Below are positions 7,630-15,635 of a DNA stretch of 54,467 nt, in pieces. Within the stretch, counting starts at the first letter, position 1. Every line of letters starts with the position of its first letter. A model generated the notes under the pieces. It saw nothing but the letters and a program-made list of their open reading frames with translations. It was not told where the DNA came from and ran no database searches. Origin of the DNA: Sulfurovum sp. (GTDB lineage Bacteria; Campylobacterota; Campylobacteria; Campylobacterales; Sulfurovaceae); assembly GCA_026983515.1 (NCBI GenBank), contig JALWHT010000093.1, positions 1 to 54,467 on the forward strand, read 5' to 3'. The position numbers and the translations under genes are program-made.

Positions 7630-8558
7630 AGCCGATAATTCACATAAAACACAATCTTCGTCTTGGTCTTTGGACGCGGATAGTCTTTGTAGGCGATTTG
7701 AATGACTGCAATAGTGTTTTTGTCAAGAGCTTCGTAGCCTATGGGGCGTACAAGGTGCAGGTTGGTGATAGCGCCATTGGGGTGCAGGTAGAAAGAGACT
7801 ACATTGGTGCCCTGTTGGCCAGTGCGTACCGCAACGTCAGGGTAGCCGTTGATGACAAGCGTATTTTGTGTAATGCGGTAGATTTCGTCAAGATGATGTT
7901 GGATGAACTTCTGCTGGGTTTTGGTAAAGCTGTAGAATTCCCGGCCGTAGAGCTGGTTGATCATTCTGCTGGTACGGCTGCTCGGTGCTGAGGCTCTACG
8001 TGCCGGACGGCGTGTGCTTCGTTTGCCGCCGAGAAGTGCATTGGCAAGTTTGTCTTTGGTCTGCCTTTTGGGAAGATGGAAGCTTTTGGGAAGCGGCTTT
8101 TGTTTTGCTACTTTTTTCCTTGCATGCTTTTTCTTTTTAGCTATCTTCTTTTTGGGTTTTACTTTTTTAATCTCCTCTTTTACAACCTTCGTAGCATTGT
8201 TCTCCTCCTTTGATACCTTGGCAACTTCAAAGCCCTTTTTCTTTTCGACATGCTTCTTTTTGGCCACAGGCACAGGTGGTTTTGGTTTAATAACCGGTTT
8301 TTTGGGTTTGGGTTTTGACTTTGGCTGTACTTTCGGTTTTGGCGGTACGACAGGCGGTTTTGGTTTGGGCTTTGGCGGTGGTGTCTGCTTGGGAACAGGC
8401 GGCGTGAACTGTGAAAGATTGAGGGTGATCTTTTTTTCACTCTGCGGTGGGGGAGGGGTGAACTTCATTTTGTCAAAAGAGAGAAAAAAGAGCGCAAAAA
8501 GAAGCAGGTGAAGCAGGAACGAGAGTATAAAGCCTTTGAACGTCCGTTTATCCCTCAC
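7623..8558 (-). CDS. TonB-like energy transducer
   Basis: A 311-residue protein with TonB layout: a short cytoplasmic N-terminus, one hydrophobic anchor (about 9-27), a long Pro/Lys-rich spacer (about 35-170, with many KPKPK and PPKP units) meant to span the periplasm, and a C-terminal TonB-type domain (about 215-311) with VVSFYLHPNGAITNLHLVRPIG and a YPRP segment before the last strands. TonB transmits the proton motive force from ExbBD to outer-membrane receptors. No exbB/exbD lies next to it. The region between the spacer and the domain is Ser/Arg-rich. It is divergent from hemL and convergent with the hybrid kinase. Confidence 0.85.
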   Translation of the reverse strand: MRDKRTFKGFILSFLLHLLLFALFFLSFDKMKFTPPPPQSEKKITLNLSQFTPPVPKQTPPPKPKPKPPVVPPKPKVQPKSKPKPKKPVIKPKPPVPVAKKKHVEKKKGFEVAKVSKEENNATKVVKEEIKKVKPKKKIAKKKKHARKKVAKQKPLPKSFHLPKRQTKDKLANALLGGKRSTRRPARRASAPSSRTSRMINQLYGREFYSFTKTQQKFIQHHLDEIYRITQNTLVINGYPDVAVRTGQQGTNVVSFYLHPNGAITNLHLVRPIGYEALDKNTIAVIQIAYKDYPRPKTKTKIVFYVNYRLY

Positions 8559-8576
8559 CTTTTAGTCCCTCTGTTG

Positions 8577-8595
8577 TATAATCTGCGATATTATA
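8577..8595. promoter_or_regulatory. Divergent -10 elements between the tonB-like gene and hemL
   Basis: TATAAT at 8577-8582 on the plus strand lies 31 bases before the hemL ATG. On the minus strand TATAAT (ATTATA at 8590-8595 read in plus) lies about 31 bases before the TonB-like start at 8558. The two elements are almost symmetrical, so the two genes probably share a back-to-back promoter region. No convincing -35 boxes are seen, which is common in Campylobacterota. AAGGA at 8602-8606 is the hemL ribosome binding site. Confidence 0.5.
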
Positions 8596-8613
8596 CTTAA
8601 CAAGGATTAATGC

Positions 8614-9906
8614 ATGGCATATGACAAAAGCATCGCGGCATTTGAAGAGGCATATAAAGTCATTCCCGGAGGTGTGGACTCTCCGGTAAGAGCGTTCAGC
8701 GGCGTGGAGGGAACACCTCCTTTCATTGAAAGAGGTGAGGGCGGATACCTTTACGATATCGACGGGAATCGTTACATTGATTATGTACAGAGCTGGGGAC
8801 CGCTGATCTTCGGTCACTGTGACAGCGACATTGAGACAGCGGTTATCGATGCGGTAAAACGCGGATTGAGTTTTGGTGCACCTACAACAGTCGAAACAGA
8901 ACTTGCCCAGGAGATTGTTGATCTGTTTGAAAGCATTGACAAAGTGCGTTTTGTCAGCTCCGGTACTGAAGCGGTCATGAGTGCTATAAGACTGGCACGC
9001 GGTTTTACCGGACGTGATGACATTGTCAAATTTACCGGCTGCTACCACGGGCACAGCGACTCCCTGCTGGTACAGGCGGGTTCTGGAGCGGCGACATTCG
9101 GAAACCCGAGCAGCCCGGGTGTACCGGCAGATCTGACCAAACATACACTGCTGGCAACCTACAATGACATTGAAAGTGTCAAGCAGTGTTTTGCAGACTC
9201 CAAAGAAGGGATTGCCTGTGTCATCATTGAGCCGATTGCCGGAAATATGGGGCTTGTACCTGCCGAAGAGCAATTTTTACAAGAACTTCGTGCTGTTTGT
9301 AACGAGCATGGTACACTGCTTATTTTCGATGAGGTCATGAGCGGATTTAGGGCATCACTCAAAGGCGCGCAGGGGATTACAAAGGTCAAGCCCGATATGG
9401 TCACACTTGGGAAGGTGATCGGCGGGGGCATGCCTGTGGGTGCATTTGGAGGTGCCAAGGAGATCATGGCGCACCTCTCTCCTGAAGGCCCGGTCTATCA
9501 GGCGGGAACACTCAGCGGAAACCCCGTAGCTATGGCGGCCGGACTCACGAGCCTGCGAAAACTCAAAAGCAACCCGGCACTCTATGTTGAACTTGCAAAC
9601 AGAGCCAAAACACTTATGGAGGGCTTTAAAAAAGCTGCCGAAGCGGTGAATGTACCAATGGTGACCGATGTACGCGGCAGTATGTTCGGTTTCTTTTTCT
9701 CTGACAAGCCGGTAAAAAACTTTGCCGATGCGCTGGAGAATGACCAAAAGCTCTTTGCCAAGTTCCATAAAGGGATGCTTGATCGGGGTGTTTACCTTGC
9801 CTGTTCGTCATTCGAGACCGGGTTCATTTCGACAGCCACAACAGATGCAATGATAGAAGAGAGCATCAAGGCTGCCTACGAAACACTCAAAGAGATCACT
9901 GCCTAA
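8614..9906 (+). CDS. hemL: Glutamate-1-semialdehyde 2,1-aminomutase
   Basis: This 430-residue PLP enzyme converts glutamate-1-semialdehyde to 5-aminolevulinate, the committed precursor of tetrapyrroles in the C5 pathway, in the cytosol. Length is normal for HemL. The class III aminotransferase fold shows [13 protein letters not shown] at 17-29, SSGTEA at 115-120 for phosphate binding, [10 protein letters not shown] around 238-246, and the PLP lysine in [17 protein letters not shown] (K267). It starts a plus-strand run continuing with a SEC-C protein two bases after its stop. Its promoter is back-to-back with that of the TonB-like gene, which could link haem synthesis and iron uptake (inference). 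Confidence 0.97.
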   Translation: MAYDKSIAAFEEAYKVIPGGVDSPVRAFSGVEGTPPFIERGEGGYLYDIDGNRYIDYVQSWGPLIFGHCDSDIETAVIDAVKRGLSFGAPTTVETELAQEIVDLFESIDKVRFVSSGTEAVMSAIRLARGFTGRDDIVKFTGCYHGHSDSLLVQAGSGAATFGNPSSPGVPADLTKHTLLATYNDIESVKQCFADSKEGIACVIIEPIAGNMGLVPAEEQFLQELRAVCNEHGTLLIFDEVMSGFRASLKGAQGITKVKPDMVTLGKVIGGGMPVGAFGGAKEIMAHLSPEGPVYQAGTLSGNPVAMAAGLTSLRKLKSNPALYVELANRAKTLMEGFKKAAEAVNVPMVTDVRGSMFGFFFSDKPVKNFADALENDQKLFAKFHKGMLDRGVYLACSSFETGFISTATTDAMIEESIKAAYETLKEITA

Positions 9907-9907
9907 G

Positions 9908-10369
9908 ATGGAACAACTCTGTTACTGTAAAAGCGGCAAACCCTTTTCGGAGTGTTGTGAGCCGATACTACGCGTGATTGATGTTGCCCCAACTGCCCTG
10001 GCACTGATGCGCTCACGCTACAGCGCTTACTGCCTTGGAGATGTCAACTACCTTCAGGCAACCACACATGACTATACCTGGAGTGATGAAGAGCTCAAGT
10101 TCATCCAGGACTGGGCTGACAACAGCCATTGGCAGCATCTGGAGATTATTGACCATACTGACGATACCGTCGAATTCAAAGCTTACTATATTTACAACGG
10201 CGTACAGCATGTACATCATGAGAAGTCTGTTTTTAAAAAAATAAATGATATGTGGAAATATGTCGACGGAGACATTTACGAAGACAAAGTGAACTTTCCG
10301 CGTAACGAAGTATGTATTTGTGGCAGTGGCAAAAAATACAAACGCTGTTGCGGGATGCTATTGAAATAG
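9908..10369 (+). CDS. YchJ-like protein with SEC-C zinc motifs at both ends
   Basis: A 153-residue cytosolic protein of the YchJ/UPF0225 type. A SEC-C zinc-binding motif stands at each end: CYCKSGKPFSECC near the N-terminus and CICGSGKKYKRCC near the C-terminus. Between them is an NTF2-like region with the family hallmark ALMRSRYSAY and the pattern VEFKAYYI...HHEKSVFKK. The molecular role of this family is not settled; the SEC-C motif is otherwise known as the zinc and SecB contact of SecA. It begins two bases after hemL and is probably co-transcribed. Confidence 0.88.
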   Translation: MEQLCYCKSGKPFSECCEPILRVIDVAPTALALMRSRYSAYCLGDVNYLQATTHDYTWSDEELKFIQDWADNSHWQHLEIIDHTDDTVEFKAYYIYNGVQHVHHEKSVFKKINDMWKYVDGDIYEDKVNFPRNEVCICGSGKKYKRCCGMLLK

Positions 10370-10481
10370 CGATATTCCCTCACTTTTTCCCCATATACAT
10401 ATATCGTTTGGCTTCTTTGGAGTTCAACTCTTTTGGATATACTTATATACTTGTAATTGAAAGCATGAAGAAGGAATAACT

Positions 10482-10787
10482 TTGTCGAAAAAAGAAGAAC
10501 CCAAATTCAAAAAAATTGTTGATGCTGCTGACGGATTGAGTCTTGGCATTTCCATGGTTGTGGCGGTGTTGATCGGTGTGGGTATCGGTCTGGGGCTAAA
10601 AAAACTGACAGGTGCCGGTTGGACACTCTGGCTTGGTGTTGTCATAGGCATTGGAGCGGCAGTAAACAATGTCTATATTGCCTACCGTAAACAGAAAGCT
10701 TCTCTTGATGAACTTGCACGTGATCCGCGCTACCGTCACCAAAGAGAGATCGATGCCGATGATGAGGATGACGATGAACGTTACTGA
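10482..10787 (+). CDS. AtpZ/AtpI-like membrane protein
   Basis: A 101-residue inner-membrane protein read from TTG 10482, which has AAGGA at 10471-10475. It has two hydrophobic segments (about 20-38 and 48-66) separated by a short GLKKLTGAGW turn and a very acidic tail (DADDEDDDERY). This matches the AtpZ/AtpI group, small proteins linked to assembly of F-type ATPase rings or to Mg/Ca transport in other bacteria. No ATP synthase genes are in the window. The last 14 bases overlap the next gene. Confidence 0.75.
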   Translation: MSKKEEPKFKKIVDAADGLSLGISMVVAVLIGVGIGLGLKKLTGAGWTLWLGVVIGIGAAVNNVYIAYRKQKASLDELARDPRYRHQREIDADDEDDDERY

Positions 10788-11337
10788 CAGAAAGATTGTC
10801 GGCGCACTCATCGGTGTTGACGGAGTTTTGCTGCTTGCAAGTGCGCTTTTTTTTGATGAAAAAGTGTTGTTCAATACCCAGATAGGTTTCCTCTCCGCTT
10901 CGCTGGTGATGCTCGGCTCTATGAAGAGTTACAAACGTATGGTCGATGTACGGGTGGAAAATGAAGTCATCACAACCGACATTGACAAAGATGTCATTGA
11001 TAAACTCGAAGACCCACACGATCTCTATTCTGATGAGAATATCGAAGAACCAGTTGAAGATATGAGAACTGCCATCAAAGAGGAGAAAAAACGCCTCAAG
11101 GCAAACCGCCGTACGCTCTTTGAAGTATTGCGCGATACAAAAGGCGCACTTTCACTCTATCGGATCGGTGCCTATGTGTTGCTTATTTTGGGCTTTCTCT
11201 ACCTCAACCGCCATGGACTGCTGCACCTGCCGTCCTATCTGCTCTCCATCGGACTGCCTCCGCTGATCGTAGCCTTTATGCTGGTCAGTGTCAGAGTCTC
11301 AGAATCTACACCGACACATACCAAGGAAAATAGATGA
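10774..11337 (+). CDS. Four-helix membrane protein of unknown function
   Basis: A 187-residue integral membrane protein. I start it at ATG 10774, where GAGG (10764-10767) gives a six-base spacing; this overlaps the AtpZ-like gene by 14 bases and implies translational coupling. A pair of hydrophobic segments is found at each end (about 8-50 and 137-178), with a charged, Asp/Glu/Lys-rich cytosolic middle (about 60-130) that includes a basic KEEKKRLKANRR helix. I do not recognise a family. Its stop overlaps the amidase start in ATGA. Confidence 0.7.
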   Translation: MNVTDRKIVGALIGVDGVLLLASALFFDEKVLFNTQIGFLSASLVMLGSMKSYKRMVDVRVENEVITTDIDKDVIDKLEDPHDLYSDENIEEPVEDMRTAIKEEKKRLKANRRTLFEVLRDTKGALSLYRIGAYVLLILGFLYLNRHGLLHLPSYLLSIGLPPLIVAFMLVSVRVSESTPTHTKENR

Positions 11338-12044
11338 AACGACTGATTCTGCTTGCCTCCTTTGCTTTGACACTGACTGCCTGTGCAACACAAACTGAGC
11401 CAACCCGGTGTCAAACACAACCCATTGCACCGCCTCCGGTTTCTAAAAAACTGAAAATTGTCGATAAACCTATCGACTTTGGCTCCAAACGTGTAGCCTT
11501 GACAAAAGCCTACATTAAACAGCACTATGGCAAAGATGTTCATGACATTACCATAACCCCAAAAGTGATCGTGCTGCACTATACGGCGATCGGGTCACTC
11601 AAAGATTCCTTTAATGCCCTCAAGCCGCAGATGCTCAGAGGCCGCAAAGACATTGCCAAAGCATCTGCCCTCAATGTCTCGGCACACTATCTTGTAGACA
11701 GAGACGGTACGGTGTATCGCCTGATGCCCGACAACCATATGGCACGTCATGTCATTGGGCTTAACTACAATGCTATCGGTGTCGAAAATATTGCCAAGAA
11801 TGCCAACGATCTTACGCCTGCTCAGGTAGAAGCGAACATCGCACTCGTAAAGTACCTGAAAGAAAAATACCCCACCATCCAATACCTCATTGGCCATCAC
11901 GAATACAGAAGGATGGAGAAAACACCGTTGTGGCTGGAAAAAGACAAAGGGTACCGTACGAAGAAGTATGATCCGGGTGTGGAATTCATGAAAGAGGTAC
12001 GTTCAGGTGTGAAGTGGCTGGGGCTCAAAGAGCCGCCGAAATAG
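11334..12044 (+). CDS. N-acetylmuramoyl-L-alanine amidase (Amidase_2 type), lipoprotein
   Basis: A 236-residue zinc amidase that would cleave the bond between MurNAc and the L-Ala of stem peptides. The N-terminus is a lipoprotein signal (LTLTAC lipobox, Cys about 17), so it is anchored in a membrane facing the periplasm. The Amidase_2/AmpD core shows the zinc His in VIVLHYTAIG, the middle segment HYLVDRDGTVYRLMPDN, the second His region MARHVIGLNYNAIGVENIA, and HHEYRRM before the C-terminal DPG motif (KKYDPGVEFM). It belongs to the hemL run by an ATGA overlap. Its substrates would feed the MurNAc salvage genes at 17-20 kb. Confidence 0.85.
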   Translation: MKRLILLASFALTLTACATQTEPTRCQTQPIAPPPVSKKLKIVDKPIDFGSKRVALTKAYIKQHYGKDVHDITITPKVIVLHYTAIGSLKDSFNALKPQMLRGRKDIAKASALNVSAHYLVDRDGTVYRLMPDNHMARHVIGLNYNAIGVENIAKNANDLTPAQVEANIALVKYLKEKYPTIQYLIGHHEYRRMEKTPLWLEKDKGYRTKKYDPGVEFMKEVRSGVKWLGLKEPPK

Positions 12045-12060
12045 TGAATAGTTTTGGTAT

Positions 12061-12088
12061 GCTTTTCTGGCGAAAAGCTTTATTTTTG
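12061..12088 (+). terminator. Rho-independent terminator after the amidase gene
   Basis: GCTTTT (12061-12066) and AAAAGC (12073-12078) form a stem around CTGGCG, followed directly by TTTATTTTTG. It separates the hemL run from the glutaminase gene. Confidence 0.7.
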
Positions 12089-12100
12089 TAGGAGAGGGTG

Positions 12101-13024
12101 ATGGATTACCAGGCAATACTTGAAGAGATTTACGAAGAGATACAGCCAGAGCTCAAACGCGGGAAGGTAGCCGACTATATTCCTGCACTTGCAAAGGTTG
12201 AGCAGGAGCAGTTTGCCATGACAATTACACTGGAAGACGGTTCGGTCTTTTCAGTTGGTGATGCAAAAAAGCAGTTCTCCATCCAGTCCATTTCAAAAGT
12301 GTTTACTTTCACCCTCGCCCTTGACCTTTATTCGACCGAACTCTACAAAAGGGTAGGGGTGGAGCCCTCCGGCAACCCCTTCAACTCATTGGTACAGCTG
12401 GAGTATGAAAACGGCATTCCCCGAAACCCCTTCATCAATGCCGGTGCCATTGCCATAACCGATTCACTTGTTACGTACTACAAAGACCAGTATAAAACAC
12501 TTGAAGTGATCATGAACTTTGTGCGTGATCTCTCCGGCAATCCGTCACTCTCTTTCGATCAGGAAGTTGCCAACTCGGAGATGGCACATGGTGACCGGAA
12601 CCTCTCACTTGCACACTTGATGAAGAGTTTTGGCAATTTTGAAAACGATGTAACAAATACCGTCATGACCTACTTCAAGCACTGCTCCATTACCATGAGT
12701 ACCGAAGAACTTTCACGGGCATTTCTCTTTTTGGCGTTTGCAGGGAAAGACCCGATTACCGGCAGGGAGTTCATTACTTCCTCAAAAACCAAACGTATCA
12801 ATGCAGTCATGCTTACCTGCGGACATTATGATGCCAGCGGCGAGTTCGCCTTTCATGTGGGGCTGCCGGCAAAAAGTGGTGTAGGCGGCGGCATCGCAGC
12901 AGTGGTACCAGGCAAGATGTCCATTGCCGTTTGGTCTCCGGCACTGAATAAATACGGCAACTCACATGCAGGCACACTGGCACTGGAGAAGTTCACGACT
13001 AAGACGGGTGTGTCGATATTTTAA
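12101..13024 (+). CDS. glsA: Glutaminase
   Basis: This 307-residue enzyme hydrolyses glutamine to glutamate and ammonia and has a beta-lactamase-like serine fold. The catalytic Ser-x-x-Lys is SISK at 63-66 inside FSIQSISKVF. Other family blocks are EPSGNPFNSLVQLE, NPFINAGAIAI, SFGNFENDVTN, and the C-terminal GLPAKSGVGGGI. I prefer ATG 12101 to the GTG three bases upstream because AGGAG (12090-12094) is then six bases away. The sodium:solute symporter begins 18 bases after the stop, so the pair may import and use an amino acid (inference). Confidence 0.95.
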   Translation: MDYQAILEEIYEEIQPELKRGKVADYIPALAKVEQEQFAMTITLEDGSVFSVGDAKKQFSIQSISKVFTFTLALDLYSTELYKRVGVEPSGNPFNSLVQLEYENGIPRNPFINAGAIAITDSLVTYYKDQYKTLEVIMNFVRDLSGNPSLSFDQEVANSEMAHGDRNLSLAHLMKSFGNFENDVTNTVMTYFKHCSITMSTEELSRAFLFLAFAGKDPITGREFITSSKTKRINAVMLTCGHYDASGEFAFHVGLPAKSGVGGGIAAVVPGKMSIAVWSPALNKYGNSHAGTLALEKFTTKTGVSIF

Positions 13025-13042
13025 ACATGAAGGAACAGTAAT

Positions 13043-14551
13043 ATGCATTCGGCTTTTTCTGTGCTCGATTGGATGGTCTTTGGTGCCTATTTTTTGGTAC
13101 TGGCACTTACAAGCGTCATTTTTTCCCGCATCAAAATCGAAAACTCGCGTGACTACTTTGTCGGTGGTAACAGCGTCCCTATGTTCGCTGCTGCAATGTC
13201 GGTACTGGCAACTTCGCAGTCGGCAGCCACCTTTTTGGGCGGGCCGGAGTACAGTTACAGTAAAGATCTGACCTTTCTTGGGTTTTACGCTTCGGCATTT
13301 CTTGCCGTATGGTTCGTTGCCCGTGTGCTTATCCCCCGTTTTTATGCCATCAATGCAGTTACGGTCTATGAACTTCTTGAAAAGCGCTATGGGAGTGCCG
13401 CAAAAAAACAGGCGGGTATGATGTTTCTTGTCGGACGGCTTTTTGCCAGCGGTGCACGCCTTTACATCGGTGCACTTGCCATCTCGATGATCCTTTTTCT
13501 GGATATTGCAGCTATGCATGTGGCGCTCTCCATTGTCATTTTGATGGGCGGTGCGCTGGCGTATGCCTATTTTGGCGGTGTGAAGTCGATTATCTTCTCC
13601 GACATCATTCAGGCAGTCACTTACATTGGTGCAGGCATCGCGGTGCTGGTCTATCTGTATGTTTCACTAAATACTGACTTTGCCACGGTGGTTAGCACAC
13701 TTCAAGCAGAGGGGAAACTTCGGCTGATCGATACGTCACTCACAGGTGGCTTCAGTATCTGGGCGCTGCTTGGTGGCTGGCTGCTGCTCAACATTGCCGC
13801 CTATGGGCTTGATCAGGACATGACACAGCGTGCGCTTACCTGTAAAAATACTAAAGAGGCACAAAAGTCGCTGATGCTGAGTATCTACATGACCATACCG
13901 GTTGCGATGCTTTTCCTATGTATTGGTTTATTACTTTATCTTTTTTACCACCATCCGGAGTTTTCGGGTATGGGTAAAGGTGTGGTACAGAAGTTTGACG
14001 GTGAGAAGATCACCATCTTTATGTATTACATCCTCCATGAAATGCCCGAAGGCATGCGCGGACTGGTAACGGTCGGGGCTGTAGCCGCAGCACTCAGCAG
14101 CTCCAACTCGGTACTGGGTGCCATGGCTTCGGTAGCTGTAGAAGACCTCTACCGTCCTTGGAGAGAAAAATATGTGAAAGCATCGGAAGCACATTACGTC
14201 AAAGCGGGACGTCTGGCGGTACTCCTTTTTGCTGTAGCATTAAGTGTAATGGCGATGCTCAGCTACTACTGGCAGCGCTATACTGACCTGCCGCTTCTGA
14301 GCTTTGCGCTTGGTGTCATGGCTTTTGCCTATACCGGACTGCTTGGTGTTTACTGTGCCGCACTCTTTACCAACCGCGGAAACCGCATTACCGTCCCTCT
14401 TGCTCTCCTTGGCGGCTTTTTGACAGTCTTGCTGCTGCAGCCCTATATGCTTGGCGCCGTATTCGACTTCAAACTTGGGTTCGCGTGGCAGATCGTGGCG
14501 GGTACAGCGGTAGCGTTTGGGGTGATGATGGTGGGGAGAGAAAATGACTAA
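13043..14551 (+). CDS. Sodium:solute symporter (SSS family)
   Basis: A 502-residue inner-membrane protein with about 13 hydrophobic helices. It starts with the usual LDWMVFGAYFLVLALTSVIF segment and RDYFVGGNSVP, and carries the SSS-family stretches LATSQSAATFLGGPEY and AALSSSNSVLGAMASVAVEDLYRPW (the sodium-site helix 8 region). It couples Na+ entry to uptake of a small solute. Its position right after glutaminase suggests glutamine, glutamate or proline, but specificity cannot be read. The stop overlaps the next gene by eight bases. Confidence 0.9.
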   Translation: MHSAFSVLDWMVFGAYFLVLALTSVIFSRIKIENSRDYFVGGNSVPMFAAAMSVLATSQSAATFLGGPEYSYSKDLTFLGFYASAFLAVWFVARVLIPRFYAINAVTVYELLEKRYGSAAKKQAGMMFLVGRLFASGARLYIGALAISMILFLDIAAMHVALSIVILMGGALAYAYFGGVKSIIFSDIIQAVTYIGAGIAVLVYLYVSLNTDFATVVSTLQAEGKLRLIDTSLTGGFSIWALLGGWLLLNIAAYGLDQDMTQRALTCKNTKEAQKSLMLSIYMTIPVAMLFLCIGLLLYLFYHHPEFSGMGKGVVQKFDGEKITIFMYYILHEMPEGMRGLVTVGAVAAALSSSNSVLGAMASVAVEDLYRPWREKYVKASEAHYVKAGRLAVLLFAVALSVMAMLSYYWQRYTDLPLLSFALGVMAFAYTGLLGVYCAALFTNRGNRITVPLALLGGFLTVLLLQPYMLGAVFDFKLGFAWQIVAGTAVAFGVMMVGREND

Positions 14552-14978
14552 AGATGAGTTTGTTTACAATATATGTTTAGTGTATATTCAACATATGAAA
14601 GTATGTATAAAATACGGAAGTGGATGGAACACATATATGTTTAGCCATTTGTTTAACAGGAAAGAAGAAGATTTGATTTCACTGGGAAAATCAAAAAAAA
14701 TTAAAGCCAATTCACAAACACACCTCGAGCACGTTGTTCCACGTGTAGTTCTCTTAACAGAAACAAGACGTTTAATAAAAGAAAAAATACTTTCCGACGA
14801 AGAAATTGCTTGGTTGCTTTATAAGCACTGGAAAGTTGCCAGAATTACAAAAGAAGAACAAGAACTATTGGATTTAAAAAGTAAAATGAACCTAAAAGAA
14901 ACAATGCCAGAGGGATGGACTTTTGAAGGTGGTGATACATTGGCTCGTTTAAAATTAGCGAATATTGAATTAATATAA
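14544..14978 (+). CDS. AT-rich unknown protein with an HNH-like EHVVP motif
   Basis: A 144-residue soluble protein, much richer in A/T and Lys/Glu/Ile than its neighbours, which points to acquisition. The central THLEHVVPR (about 64-72) resembles the first half of an HNH nuclease active site (D/E-H-x-x-P), but no second zinc/His motif is evident. The rest is helical (LIKEKILSDEEIAWLLYKHW, ARITKEEQELLDLK) and ends with MPEGWTFEGGDTLARLKLANIEL. It resembles proteins I have seen near mobile or defence genes, but I cannot name a family. It overlaps the symporter by eight bases and lies immediately upstream of a toxin-antitoxin operon. Confidence 0.6.
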   Translation: MTKDEFVYNICLVYIQHMKVCIKYGSGWNTYMFSHLFNRKEEDLISLGKSKKIKANSQTHLEHVVPRVVLLTETRRLIKEKILSDEEIAWLLYKHWKVARITKEEQELLDLKSKMNLKETMPEGWTFEGGDTLARLKLANIELI

Positions 14979-14985
14979 GATGATA

Positions 14986-15037
14986 TTGATATGTTTGAGT
15001 ATATCTGATATAATATCAAATAAGATATATAAAAGGA
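14986..15037 (+). promoter_or_regulatory. Sigma-70 promoter with overlapping operator-like repeat for the toxin-antitoxin operon
   Basis: TTGATA (14986-14991) and TATAAT (15009-15014) are spaced by 17 bases, a near-ideal promoter. TTGATAT (14986-14992) is inverted as ATATCAA (15013-15019), and TATATCTGATATA lies between them. These repeats over the promoter are what an autoregulating antitoxin would bind. AAGGA (15033-15037) is the ribosome binding site of the antitoxin. Confidence 0.7.
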
Positions 15038-15043
15038 TGCACT

Positions 15044-15274
15044 ATGTCAACAGTCAAAAAACTCATCTCTTTTGACAGCAATATCGCTGCTGAACTTGAG
15101 GCGGTCTCCGAGGCACTGCATATCAGCCAAAAAGAGCTGGTAGAGCGTGCGCTTGATTTTTACTTTGACCATACTGATAGTATTGTTGCACAAAAGATTT
15201 CGGAAGATGTAGCAAACGGCAAAGTCGAGATACATGATGCTGATGAAATTTTCAAGCAACTTGGTATTGAGTAA
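15044..15274 (+). CDS. Antitoxin with ribbon-helix-helix N-terminus
   Basis: A 76-residue protein paired with the toxin gene at 15274. The first 45 residues (KKLISFDSNIAAELEAVSEALHISQKELVERALDFYF) fit a ribbon-helix-helix DNA-binding domain with its long helix. The C-terminal part (SIVAQKISEDVANGKVEIHDADEIFKQLGI) would wrap the toxin. Such antitoxins repress their own operon, consistent with the repeats over the promoter at 14986-15019. Its stop overlaps the toxin ATG by one base (TAATG). Confidence 0.85.
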   Translation: MSTVKKLISFDSNIAAELEAVSEALHISQKELVERALDFYFDHTDSIVAQKISEDVANGKVEIHDADEIFKQLGIE

Positions 15275-15549
15275 TGTACAAACTCGAACTTACCGATATT
15301 GCTGTCAAAAACCTCAAAGATTTCAACCATGCTGAGCAGCAGCTTATTGCTAAAAAGCTGCACTACCTCGCCAAAAACTTTGATATATTAAAAGAGAGCA
15401 AAAAGGTTACAGAGCTTAAAGGTACTGAGTTCAAACACTATCGTTTTGTCATAGCGCGTAAGATCAGAGCGATTTTTGAAGTCAAAAATGAGAGATTGGT
15501 ACTCTTGGTGTTGCGTATAGGCAGACGAAAAGATGTGTATGAGAAATGA
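15274..15549 (+). CDS. RelE/ParE-superfamily toxin
   Basis: A 91-residue basic protein with the RelE/ParE layout: N-terminal strand (MYKLELTDIAVKNLKDF), two helices (AEQQLIAKKLHYLAKN), the ELKGTEFKHYRFVIARKIRAIFEV strand block and LVLLVLRIGRRKDVYE at the end. Most members cut mRNA on the ribosome; the ParE branch poisons gyrase. The C-terminal Arg-rich RIGRRKDVY favours the RelE type, but the branch is not certain. It is translated together with the antitoxin. Confidence 0.82.
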   Translation: MYKLELTDIAVKNLKDFNHAEQQLIAKKLHYLAKNFDILKESKKVTELKGTEFKHYRFVIARKIRAIFEVKNERLVLLVLRIGRRKDVYEK

Positions 15550-15580
15550 AGTATATGTGCCATGTTATACCATAGATGGA

Positions 15581-15611
15581 AGAAAAATAAGGGTGCGGTA
15601 ACCACGCACCC
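15581..15611 (-). terminator. Terminator of the Tyr/Arg-rich secreted protein gene
   Basis: GGGTGCG (15591-15597) pairs with CGCACCC (15605-15611). Read on the minus strand, the stem is followed by TTATTTTTC, a good rho-independent terminator for the gene ending at 15636. It may also help stop transcription from the toxin gene. Confidence 0.7.
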
Positions 15612-15635
15612 CATCAGCAGACAAGATGCAAAGCC

